Below, in pieces: positions 7,787 through 13,350 of a stretch of DNA of 17,929 nt. The DNA comes from Devosia sp. (GTDB taxonomy: Bacteria > Pseudomonadota > Alphaproteobacteria > Rhizobiales > Devosiaceae), in the NCBI GenBank assembly GCA_011322005.1, contig DROE01000078.1, positions 1-17,929 on the forward strand, given 5' to 3'. Position 1 is the first letter of the stretch; each line of letters opens with the position of its first letter. Made by a program: the position numbers and the translations under genes. The notes under the pieces were generated by a model. That model was not told the DNA's origin and searched no databases. It worked only from the letters and a program-made list of their open reading frames with translations.

Positions 7787-7789
7787 GCA

Positions 7790-7996
7790 ATGCGCATTTA
7801 CAGGCTTTTGACGGGCAAGGATGACAGCGCATTTTGTCACAAGGTGACAAAAGCCCTGAGCGAAGGCTGGGAGCTTTATGGAGACCCCCAATATTCCTAT
7901 AGCGGCTGGGCGGCTCCGCGCTGCGCGCAAGCAGTGACAAAGGAGGTCAGCGACCAGCCCTATGATCCGGAGAAAAAACTGGTGGATTACGAATAG
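7790..7996 (+). CDS. DUF1737 small protein
   Basis: This 68-residue protein is of unknown function. The sequence RIYRLLTGKDDSAFCHKVTKALSEGWELYG followed by QAVTKEV matches the short DUF1737 family found in proteobacteria. It has no signal peptide and no membrane segment, so it is probably cytoplasmic. The ATG lies 4 bases after the LysR stop, with AGGGGG (7776-7781) inside the end of that gene, which points to translational coupling. The family has no established role and I do not assign one. Related proteins I remember have a Gly-rich segment where this one has GWAAPRCA. Confidence 0.82.
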   Translation: MRIYRLLTGKDDSAFCHKVTKALSEGWELYGDPQYSYSGWAAPRCAQAVTKEVSDQPYDPEKKLVDYE

Positions 7997-8009
7997 GGGT
8001 ACCCGACCT

Positions 8010-8038
8010 TTGACGAATCCCGTTGCGGGGTTTAACAC
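8010..8038 (+). promoter_or_regulatory. Candidate promoter of the sdhCDA operon with an internal dyad
   Basis: TTGACG (8010-8015) is a near-consensus -35 element, and TAACAC (8033-8038) after 17 bases is a weak -10. The spacer contains a 7-bp dyad AATCCCG-TTG-CGGGGTT (8016-8032, one G-T pair) followed by TAAC. The same stem could instead act as a weak terminator for the LysR-DUF1737 transcript. The start of sdhC lies about 70 bases further on. Confidence 0.4.
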
Positions 8039-8106
8039 ATGGTCAAGCGCCCATTTGTCCAGCAGGCAGTCCACAGAGCCGATGGACAACAAGCAAAGGC
8101 TCCGGC

Positions 8107-8490
8107 ATGTCCAAACCCCACCGTCCGCTTTCTCCGCATTTGCAGGTCTACAAACCCTCCCTGACCATGGCGATGTCGATTATCCACCGCATCACCGGAG
8201 TTGGGCTTTATCTGGGCATGGTTGTTGTCACCTGGTGGCTGGTCGCGGCGGCGCTCGGCCCAGACCAGCTTGATGTCGTAAACGCCGTGCTTGGTCATTG
8301 GCTGGGGCAGCTGGTTCTGCTCGGGTTCACCTGGGCCCTGTTCCACCACATGCTGGGGGGTATCCGGCACTTTGTCTGGGACACCGGCAAAGGGCTGGAG
8401 CCGGAGGCGCGCATTGCTCTTACCTGGTTCACCCTTGTCGGGGGGCTGGTGCTGACCGGTCTGACCTGGCTGACCCTGGTGTGGATGTGA
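8107..8490 (+). CDS. sdhC: Succinate dehydrogenase cytochrome b556 subunit
   Basis: SdhC is one of the two inner-membrane anchors of complex II; it carries heme b and helps form the ubiquinone site. It has 127 residues with three hydrophobic segments (about 33-51, 66-84, 106-126). RPLSPHLQVYKP near the N-terminus is diagnostic. By alignment with E. coli SdhC, Ser24 and Arg28 in SIIHRITG correspond to the quinone-site Ser27 and Arg31. His81 in HHMLGGIRH corresponds to the axial heme ligand His84. The ATG at 8107 is preferred over an in-frame upstream extension because of AAAGG (8095-8099) and the conserved MSKPHRPLSP. It is first in the sdhC-sdhD-sdhA run, 11 bases before sdhD. Confidence 0.96.
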   Translation: MSKPHRPLSPHLQVYKPSLTMAMSIIHRITGVGLYLGMVVVTWWLVAAALGPDQLDVVNAVLGHWLGQLVLLGFTWALFHHMLGGIRHFVWDTGKGLEPEARIALTWFTLVGGLVLTGLTWLTLVWM

Positions 8491-8501
8491 GGGAAAACAA
8501 C

Positions 8502-8882
8502 ATGGACATGCGTACCCCTTTTGCAAAAGTCACCGGCAAGGGTTCGGCTCACGAGGGTACCAGCCACTTCTGGCACCAGCGGCTTACGGCCCTTGCCAAT
8601 GTGCCCCTGACCCTCTTTGCGGTGTGGCTGGTCACGCGACTGGCCGGAGTGGAACGGGCTCAAATGGTTGATGTGCTGGCCAATCCGGCCGTTTCGGGGC
8701 TTTTGGTGCTGACGCTTGTTTCTTTTGCCTGGCATATGAAACTGGGCATGCAGGTGGTGATCGAGGACTATGTTCACGCCCCGGGTACCAAGCTGGTTCT
8801 GATTATCGGCAATATTTTTCTTGCTGTGGCCATTGCCGGGCTGGGCATAATATCAGTGCTCATGCTGATTTTCAGGGGTTAA
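8502..8882 (+). CDS. sdhD: Succinate dehydrogenase membrane anchor subunit
   Basis: This is the second membrane anchor of complex II, 126 residues with three hydrophobic segments (about 30-48, 62-84, 98-122). His78, Asp89 and Tyr90 (AWHMKLGMQVVIEDYV) match the spacing of E. coli SdhD His71, Asp82 and Tyr83, where the Tyr hydrogen-bonds ubiquinone. The N-terminus (TPFAKVTGKGSAHEGTSHFW) is typical of alphaproteobacterial SdhD. The ATG at 8502 has TGAGGGA (8488-8494) overlapping the sdhC stop, so the two are probably translationally coupled. A second ATG two codons later is possible. sdhA begins 4 bases after its stop. Confidence 0.95.
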   Translation: MDMRTPFAKVTGKGSAHEGTSHFWHQRLTALANVPLTLFAVWLVTRLAGVERAQMVDVLANPAVSGLLVLTLVSFAWHMKLGMQVVIEDYVHAPGTKLVLIIGNIFLAVAIAGLGIISVLMLIFRG

Positions 8883-8886
8883 GACA

Positions 8887-10701
8887 TTGAGTGCCGGACC
8901 TTACGAGATTGTCGATCACGCGTTTGATGTTGTTGTCGTGGGGGCCGGAGGAGCCGGGCTGAGGGCAACCCTTGGCATGGCCGAGCAGGGGCTTAAGACC
9001 GCCTGTGTGACCAAGGTGTTTCCCACACGCAGCCACACTGTTGCCGCCCAGGGGGGCATTGCAGCCTCGCTCTCCAATATGGGTGAGGACAACTGGCAGT
9101 GGCATATGTATGACACCATCAAGGGTTCGGACTGGCTGGGGGACAATGACGCCATGGAATATCTGGCGCGTGAGGCCCCCGAAGCGGTTTACGAACTGGA
9201 ACACTACGGAGTACCCTTTTCGCGCACTGAAGAGGGCAAAATCTATCAGCGTCCCTTTGGCGGGCATATGCAGAATTTTGGCGGCGGGCCGCCGGTGCAG
9301 CGCACCTGTGCCGCCGCTGACCGCACGGGCCACGCCATTTTACACACGCTTTACGGGCAATCGCTGCGTCACAAGGCCGAGTTTTTTATCGAGTATTTTG
9401 CCATCGACCTGTTGATGAGCGAGGATGGAGCTTGCGAGGGCATCCTGGCCTGGAAGCTTGACGACGGCACCCTGCATCGGTTCCGGGCGAAAATGGTGGT
9501 GCTGGCCACCGGGGGTTATGGGCGCACCTATTTTTCAGCCACTTCGGCCCATACCTGCACCGGTGACGGCAATGGTATGGTGGCCCGGGCGGGCCTGCCT
9601 TTGCAGGATATGGAGTTTGTGCAATTCCACCCCACCGGCGTTTACGGGGCCGGAGTGCTTATCACCGAGGGCGCGCGCGGGGAGGGGGGCTATCTCACCA
9701 ATTCGGAGGGCGAGCGTTTCATGGAACGTTATGCGCCCAACGCCAAGGACCTGGCCTCGCGCGATGTTGTGAGCCGCTGCATGACGCTGGAAATCCGCGA
9801 AGGGCGTGGCGTGGGTCCCAGGAAGGACCATATCTATCTCAATCTGGACCATCTGGACCCCGCGGTTCTGGCCGAGCGACTGCCCGGAATTTCTGAGAGC
9901 GCAAAAGTTTTTGCCGGGGTCGACCTCACGCGCGAGCCCATCCCCGTCATCCCCACGGCCCATTACAATATGGGTGGTATTCCCACCAACTTTCATGGTG
10001 AGGCGCTTAACCCCAGCGCAGAGGACCCCGACCGGGTGGTGCCGGGGCTGATGGCGGTGGGGGAGGCGGGGTGTGCTTCGGTGCACGGGGCCAACCGGCT
10101 GGGCTCGAACTCGCTGATTGACCTTGTGGTGTTCGGGCGGGCAGCGGCCATCCGGGCGGGCAAGGTCATAGACCGTGACAAAGAAATCCCTGCGGCCAAC
10201 ACGGAAGCATCGGACAGAATAGTTGCCCGCTTTGACAAGATGCGCCACGCTGATGGTGCCATGTCCACCGCTATGCTGCGCGACCGGATGCAACACGCCA
10301 TGCAGGAGGATGCAGCGGTGTTCCGTACCGCTGAAACCCTGCAAAGCGGGGTCAGCCGCATGAAACAGATCTGGGGGGATATGTCTCAAATCGGGGTGAG
10401 TGACCGCTCGATGATATGGAATTCCGATCTGGTGGAAGCGCTGGAGCTTGAGAACCTGATGGCCAATGCCATGGCCACTGTCGTTTCAGCCGAAGCGCGC
10501 CACGAGAGCCGGGGAGCACATGCGCGCGAGGATTTTGTCGACCGGGACGACAAGAACTGGCGCAAGCACACTCTGGCGATACTGAACGAGAAGGGCGATG
10601 TTACGCTGAGTTACCGGCCGGTGCATGTGAACCCGATGACGCCGCACAGGGATGGCGGCATCGACCCGGCCAAAATTGCCCCCAAGAAAAGGGTTTATTG
10701 A
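8887..10701 (+). CDS. sdhA: Succinate dehydrogenase flavoprotein subunit
   Basis: This catalytic subunit oxidises succinate to fumarate at a covalently bound FAD on the cytoplasmic face of complex II. It has 604 residues, normal for the family. The dinucleotide-binding fold GAGGAGLRA lies at about 19-27. The FAD-attachment His50 is in RSHTVAAQGG. HPTG (248-251), ASRDVVSR (290-297) and GANRLGSNSL are the expected active-site and FAD-contact motifs. The start is a TTG at 8887, with AGGGG (8874-8878) 8 bases upstream, 4 bases after sdhD. No ATG or GTG in this frame precedes the conserved VDHAFDVVVVGAG, so the TTG is well supported. Unusually, sdhB is not next: a 239-bp structured gap and a small secreted-protein gene intervene. 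Confidence 0.98.
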   Translation: MSAGPYEIVDHAFDVVVVGAGGAGLRATLGMAEQGLKTACVTKVFPTRSHTVAAQGGIAASLSNMGEDNWQWHMYDTIKGSDWLGDNDAMEYLAREAPEAVYELEHYGVPFSRTEEGKIYQRPFGGHMQNFGGGPPVQRTCAAADRTGHAILHTLYGQSLRHKAEFFIEYFAIDLLMSEDGACEGILAWKLDDGTLHRFRAKMVVLATGGYGRTYFSATSAHTCTGDGNGMVARAGLPLQDMEFVQFHPTGVYGAGVLITEGARGEGGYLTNSEGERFMERYAPNAKDLASRDVVSRCMTLEIREGRGVGPRKDHIYLNLDHLDPAVLAERLPGISESAKVFAGVDLTREPIPVIPTAHYNMGGIPTNFHGEALNPSAEDPDRVVPGLMAVGEAGCASVHGANRLGSNSLIDLVVFGRAAAIRAGKVIDRDKEIPAANTEASDRIVARFDKMRHADGAMSTAMLRDRMQHAMQEDAAVFRTAETLQSGVSRMKQIWGDMSQIGVSDRSMIWNSDLVEALELENLMANAMATVVSAEARHESRGAHAREDFVDRDDKNWRKHTLAILNEKGDVTLSYRPVHVNPMTPHRDGGIDPAKIAPKKRVY

Positions 10702-10704
10702 CGG

Positions 10705-10726
10705 TTATCCCCCTGCGCTGGGATAA
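10705..10726 (+). other. Hairpin immediately after sdhA
   Basis: A perfect 7-bp stem TTATCCC (10705-10711) / GGGATAA (10720-10726) with an 8-base loop lies 3 bases after the sdhA stop. It lacks a T-run (AAGTAGAG follows), so an mRNA-stabilising or processing role fits better than intrinsic termination. It may partly separate sdhCDA from the genes behind it. Confidence 0.45.
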
Positions 10727-10741
10727 AAGTAGAGACTGAGA

Positions 10742-10912
10742 ATGAACAAAAGCCAACCTGGCGTCCTGGAATTTGCCGGTCAATTGGCGGGTGCGGGGAC
10801 CTTGCTCGAGGGGCTTGCAGGTGCGAAAGTGAGTGCGGTAGATAAAATTTCGGGCCGGGCTGAACTTTGTTTACCCAAATTCAGCCGCGCCGGAGAGAGG
10901 ACTGTCGCCTGA
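10742..10912 (+). CDS. Possible 56-residue small protein (doubtful)
   Basis: An ATG-to-TGA frame of 56 codons fills most of the gap after sdhA, beginning MNKSQPGVLEFAGQ. It has no recognisable family, signal peptide or membrane segment. Only a weak GAGA precedes the start, and the frame contains the two hairpins at 10859-10885 and 10901-10919, which suits untranslated RNA better than coding sequence. I list it because it is too short to be judged by length; it is more likely not a gene. Confidence 0.2.
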   Translation: MNKSQPGVLEFAGQLAGAGTLLEGLAGAKVSAVDKISGRAELCLPKFSRAGERTVA

Positions 10913-10919
10913 CGACAGT
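10859..10919 (+). promoter_or_regulatory. Two consecutive hairpins upstream of the small secreted-protein gene
   Basis: The first pairs GCTGAA-c-TTTG (10859-10869) with CAAATTCAGC (10876-10885), a 10-bp stem with one bulged C. The second pairs ACTGTCG (10901-10907) with CGACAGT (10913-10919) across a 5-base loop and is followed by TAAAATAAAG rather than a T-run. The second ends 21 bases before the next ATG. Leader regulation, RNA processing or a protein-binding dyad are all possible. No known riboswitch is recognised. Confidence 0.4.
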
Positions 10920-10940
10920 TAAAATAAAGGGAGAAGGAAA

Positions 10941-11210
10941 ATGAAGAAAATCATAGTTGCAGGCATCGTTGCCGTGGGTATGAGCTTTGCCGCCTCGGGC
11001 GCAGCCTATGCGGGCAATATTCGGGACTGCGTTGTCCAGAAAGCGGGCGAGCAACTCACCGAGGGGCAGGCCGCTCTTGTCGCTGCTCACGGCGATGGTG
11101 AAGTCAACGCGGTTTCCGTGGCCCGGGACAATGGCCTGGACCTTGCCGATATTGCCAAAGTCCACGGGTTTATGTGGGCGGCGGGTACTGCCTGTGCCCT
11201 TGGCAAATAG
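10941..11210 (+). CDS. Small secreted protein with two cysteines, unknown function
   Basis: I do not recognise a family. The 89-residue product begins with a clear signal peptide (MKKIIVAGIVAVGMSFAA, cleavage after AYA about residue 24), leaving about 65 mature residues for the periplasm. The mature part has just two cysteines, Cys30 and Cys85, near its two ends, which could form one disulfide. The middle is mildly amphipathic and acidic. GGGAGAAGG lies 5-8 bases before the ATG and is the strongest ribosome-binding site in this part of the window, suggesting good expression. It sits between sdhA and sdhB, which are normally adjacent. The job is unknown: the succinate site faces the cytoplasm, so a direct catalytic role in complex II is unlikely, but a part in periplasmic assembly or stress cannot be excluded. 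Confidence 0.85.
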   Translation: MKKIIVAGIVAVGMSFAASGAAYAGNIRDCVVQKAGEQLTEGQAALVAAHGDGEVNAVSVARDNGLDLADIAKVHGFMWAAGTACALGK

Positions 11211-11223
11211 CCGGCGGTATTGA

Positions 11224-11287
11224 TTTAGGCGTCCAAGTTGACGCTAAAACTCCGGCGCGGCGGACAATCCAGACCGAACCGGTTTGG
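11224..11287 (+). promoter_or_regulatory. Hairpin and palindrome in the leader of sdhB
   Basis: TTTAGGCGTC (11224-11233) pairs with GACGCTAAA (11240-11248), a 9-bp stem with one bulged G, beginning 13 bases after the previous stop. A 14-base near-palindrome centred on AACCGGTT follows at 11274-11287. Neither is followed by a T-run. The 133-bp gap may contain a separate sdhB promoter or operator, but no clear -35/-10 pair was found. Confidence 0.35.
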
Positions 11288-11343
11288 TGTTGCGCCGGAA
11301 AGACCACTACAAGCGTGCAACAAACCGATTGCGGATAATTCTG

Positions 11344-12120
11344 ATGGTTGAACTCAGGCTTCCCAAAAAGTCGCGGCCCAAAGCCGGCAAAGTCTGGCCC
11401 CGGCCAGAGGGGAAAGAGGTGCACGAGTACCGGATTTACCGCTATGATCCGGACAGTGCTGACAATCCGCGCATCGACACCTATTATGTGGACCGCTCTG
11501 ATTGCGGGCCCATGGTGCTTGACGGTTTGTTGTGGATCAAAAACAGGATTGATCCCACACTCACGCTCAGGCGCTCATGCCGGGAGGGTGTGTGCGGGTC
11601 GTGTGCCATGAATGTGGACGGGCTGAATACGCTGGCCTGCACGAAAAGTGCTGACGAAATTTCCGCTCCGATCAAGGTCTACCCCCTGCCCCACCTGCCG
11701 GTGGTCAAGGACCTGGTGGCGGACCTGACGAATTTTTATGCTCAGCATCGCTCGATAGAGCCTTGGCTGAAAACCAAAAGCCCCGAGCCAAGCAAGGAGT
11801 GGCTCCAGTCCCGCGATGAACGAAGCAGACTTGACGGGCTTTATGAGTGTATATTGTGCGCCTGTTGCTCCACCTCGTGTCCCAGCTATTGGTGGAATGG
11901 GGAGCGCTATCTGGGACCGGCGGTTCTGCTGCAGGCTTATCGCTGGTTGATCGACAGCCGCGATGAAGCGCAGGGTGAGCGTCTCGACAATCTGGAAGAT
12001 CCGTTTCGACTCTATCGGTGTCATACGATATTGAACTGTTCCAATACTTGTCCCAAAGGACTCAATCCGGCAAAAGTCATTGCCGAGACCAAAAAACTGA
12101 TGCTTGAGCGGCGGGTTTAG
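11344..12120 (+). CDS. sdhB: Succinate dehydrogenase iron-sulfur subunit
   Basis: SdhB passes electrons from FAD to ubiquinone through three iron-sulfur clusters. It has 258 residues, the usual alphaproteobacterial length. The [2Fe-2S] ligands are Cys79, Cys84, Cys87 and Cys99. The C-terminal ferredoxin-like domain has Cys169, Cys172, Cys175 and Cys179, then Cys226, Cys232 and Cys236. By family alignment the [4Fe-4S] cluster uses 169/172/175/236 and the [3Fe-4S] cluster uses 179/226/232. The ATG at 11344 begins the conserved MVELRLP-K. An in-frame TTG at 11284 would add 20 non-conserved residues. The ribosome-binding site is poor (GCGGA about 9 bases upstream), in contrast to the strong sites of sdhC, sdhD and the secreted protein. 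It lies 642 bases from sdhA, so balanced expression must involve read-through or its own promoter. Confidence 0.97.
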   Translation: MVELRLPKKSRPKAGKVWPRPEGKEVHEYRIYRYDPDSADNPRIDTYYVDRSDCGPMVLDGLLWIKNRIDPTLTLRRSCREGVCGSCAMNVDGLNTLACTKSADEISAPIKVYPLPHLPVVKDLVADLTNFYAQHRSIEPWLKTKSPEPSKEWLQSRDERSRLDGLYECILCACCSTSCPSYWWNGERYLGPAVLLQAYRWLIDSRDEAQGERLDNLEDPFRLYRCHTILNCSNTCPKGLNPAKVIAETKKLMLERRV

Positions 12121-12164
12121 CCGACCGGGGCTGGTGGGCATTTGTGGTTTCTTTGGTTTTTTGG

Positions 12165-12176
12165 TGACACTTGTCA
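12165..12176. promoter_or_regulatory. Small dyad TGACA-CT-TGTCA between sdhB and the AhpD-like gene
   Basis: A perfect 5-bp inverted repeat with a 2-base centre lies about 64 bases before the next start codon, after a T/G-rich stretch. It could be an operator for the AhpD-like gene. No regulator family is assigned and chance occurrence is quite possible. Confidence 0.2.
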
Positions 12177-12239
12177 TGTTCGTCTGGCGGTGGACCAGCA
12201 AACTTGGCGCAATTGGAAGCCAAAAAGAGGAGAGGGTGA

Positions 12240-12584
12240 ATGGCAAGCAAGGACTGGTTTGGAATTCTCACCAGACTGAAACTGCGCATGAGCGAACTTG
12301 CCGGGGACTCACCCCGGGTAATGAACAGTTTTCGTGCCCTTGCGCAAAATGCCACCGAGCCGGGTGAACTGGATGCAAAAACCAAGGAACTGATTGCTCT
12401 TGCCATCGGCATAGCGGCCCGATGCGACGGGTGTCTGGCCTATCATGCCAAGGCGGCATTCGATCAGGGAGCCACCCGTCAAGAGGTAATCGAAACCATA
12501 GGTGTTGCGGTCTATATGGGAGGCGGGCCTTCAATGATTTACGGAGCCGAGGCACTGGAGGCCTTCGACTCGCTATCGGTTTGA
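12240..12584 (+). CDS. Carboxymuconolactone decarboxylase-family (AhpD-like) protein
   Basis: This 114-residue protein has the single CMD fold. The core ARCDGCLAYHAKAAFDQGA carries the redox CxxC pair Cys62 and Cys65 with His69, the AhpD-type active-site signature. Such small proteins act as thiol-disulfide reductants or peroxide-handling enzymes in the cytoplasm; the specific substrate cannot be read here. The upstream ribosome-binding site is very strong (GAGGAGAGGG, about 12227-12236). It follows sdhB by 119 bases, and a link with oxidative stress from respiration is attractive but inferred. A probable MITE begins 37 bases after its stop. Confidence 0.9.
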   Translation: MASKDWFGILTRLKLRMSELAGDSPRVMNSFRALAQNATEPGELDAKTKELIALAIGIAARCDGCLAYHAKAAFDQGATRQEVIETIGVAVYMGGGPSMIYGAEALEAFDSLSV

Positions 12585-12621
12585 GAAATTTGTTTTTGCG
12601 CATCGGCACCGGATGGACTAG

Positions 12622-12964
12622 GTCACGGACTCATAAACAGGATTACAATGGTATGAGCCAATTTGTTCGCATAACAGGCGCAAGCATGCGGGAAACCCTG
12701 ATATTGCGCCTCGCGCCGGCAGGCTGGTTTTCAGATGCCTGCAACGCATCAGGGGGGCAAACTGGCCATATCCTGCAGGCGTTTCCAGGAAAAGCGGGCA
12801 CCGGTTTTCCGGTTCGAAAACGCGACCAGACCAGGGACGCTGAAACCGCTTCAATCCGGCGTGCGGAAAAGGTCTCAAGGGTGTGTGTACACGCTTTTCG
12901 CCCTTTTCCTTGCATATTCTTGCGGTTGCAAGCGCATGTTTGGCCCTGTTTATGAGTTCGTGAC
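12622..12964. mobile_element. Probable MITE: 343-bp non-coding element with 20-bp terminal inverted repeats and CTAG flanks
   Basis: The left end GTCACGGACTCATAAACAGG (12622-12641) and the right end CCTGTTTATGAGTTCGTGAC (12945-12964) are inverted copies with 19 of 20 positions matching. Both are flanked by CTAG (12618-12621 and 12965-12968). CTAG fits the 4-bp YTAR target duplications of some IS5-family elements, but being palindromic it could instead be part of the terminal repeat. The interior has no plausible transposase, so the element would need a transposase in trans. It carries a nested palindromic repeat (12779-12824). The right end lies 12 bases before the DUF2007-like start codon. 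The element is seen directly; the IS5 affiliation is inference. Confidence 0.8.
12779..12824. repeat. Rhizobiales-type nested palindromic repeat inside the MITE
   Basis: Outer arms GCGTTTCC and GAAAACGC (one mismatch) enclose GGAAAA (12788-12793) / TTTTCC (12805-12810) and the palindrome CCGG-TTTT-CCGG (12801-12812). The order of GCGGGCACCGGTTTTCCGG and GAAAACGCG resembles an abundant intergenic palindrome I remember from rhizobial genomes. Folding as RNA or DNA is likely. Family membership is from memory, not a search. Confidence 0.55.
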
Positions 12965-12976
12965 CTAGGGCAGGCT

Positions 12977-13204
12977 ATGGCGAATTTTGAAACAATTCTG
13001 ACCCACCGGGATAGCAATATCTTGCGGGTCATCGTAGTGGCGCTGAAGGCCCATGGCTTTCATCCGCTTGAGGAAGGGATTTCGGGCCTGCCGGGCATGC
13101 CTGGTGTTACGCCGCCCAAGGGCCTTGGTGTGCAGGTGCCTTCGGAAGAGGCGCAGGATGCCAGACTACTCGCTCAGGCCCTGCTCGAGGAAATGACGCG
13201 CTGA
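12977..13204 (+). CDS. Small DUF2007-like protein
   Basis: This 75-residue cytoplasmic protein has the pattern of the DUF2007 family (putative signal-transducing protein). An N-terminal strand FETILTHRDSNILRVIVVALKAHGF is followed by a Gly/Pro-rich middle, and the end VQVPSEEAQDARLLAQALLEEM matches the usual C-terminal helix. The function of the family is unknown. The start codon is 8 bases after the CTAG next to the MITE. The purine-rich AGGGCAGG (12967-12974) that serves as ribosome-binding site overlaps that CTAG. Any original promoter upstream would now be separated by the 343-bp element, so expression may depend on read-through from the AhpD-like gene or on a promoter inside the element (for example TTGCAA 12926-12931 with TTTATG 12949-12954, weak). 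Family assignment is moderate. Confidence 0.7.
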   Translation: MANFETILTHRDSNILRVIVVALKAHGFHPLEEGISGLPGMPGVTPPKGLGVQVPSEEAQDARLLAQALLEEMTR

Positions 13205-13264
13205 AGGCCAAATTTCTTGGACATAGCTCTGACTTGTCGCAAAGGGGCCACAATGCTGGGGTCT

Positions 13265-13293
13265 TTGACATTTGATAAAGACTTTATCTATTG
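13265..13293 (+). promoter_or_regulatory. Promoter with a perfect 15-bp palindrome in its spacer (lipoprotein gene)
   Basis: A perfect -35 TTGACA (13265-13270) is followed by a weaker -10 candidate, TCTATT (13287-13292) or CTATTG one base later, at 16-17 bp spacing. Almost the whole spacer is the palindrome GATAAAG-A-CTTTATC (13274-13288). A repressor bound there would block RNA polymerase. The placement is about 60 bases before the lipoprotein ATG. The elements are seen directly; the operator role is inferred and the regulator is unknown. Confidence 0.55.
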
Positions 13294-13350
13294 CCCGTCC
13301 GGTCGTGCTGGGGCTCCGACCCGGGAAACGGGAAAAGAATCGAGTACACC

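Noticed and set aside
7235..8092. Open frame of 285 codons on the minus strand opposite LysR and DUF1737
   Set aside because: It is antisense to two supported genes and to the sdh promoter region, with no recognisable domain.
9535..10389. Open frame of 284 codons on the minus strand inside sdhA
   Set aside because: It is a shadow of sdhA with basic, low-information translation and no family match.
11284..11343. 20-residue upstream extension of sdhB from TTG
   Set aside because: Homologues begin at the MVELRLP region, and the extension is basic and overlaps the palindrome at 11274-11287.
12422..12955. Open frame of 177 codons running from the AhpD-like gene into the MITE
   Set aside because: It begins out of frame inside a real gene and ends inside the element. 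The translation has no family and no sign of a transposase.
12643..13032. Minus-strand open frame of 129 codons across the MITE, considered as a transposase remnant
   Set aside because: There is no DDE-type motif or helix-turn-helix. It crosses the right terminal repeat into the neighbouring gene, unlike a transposase.
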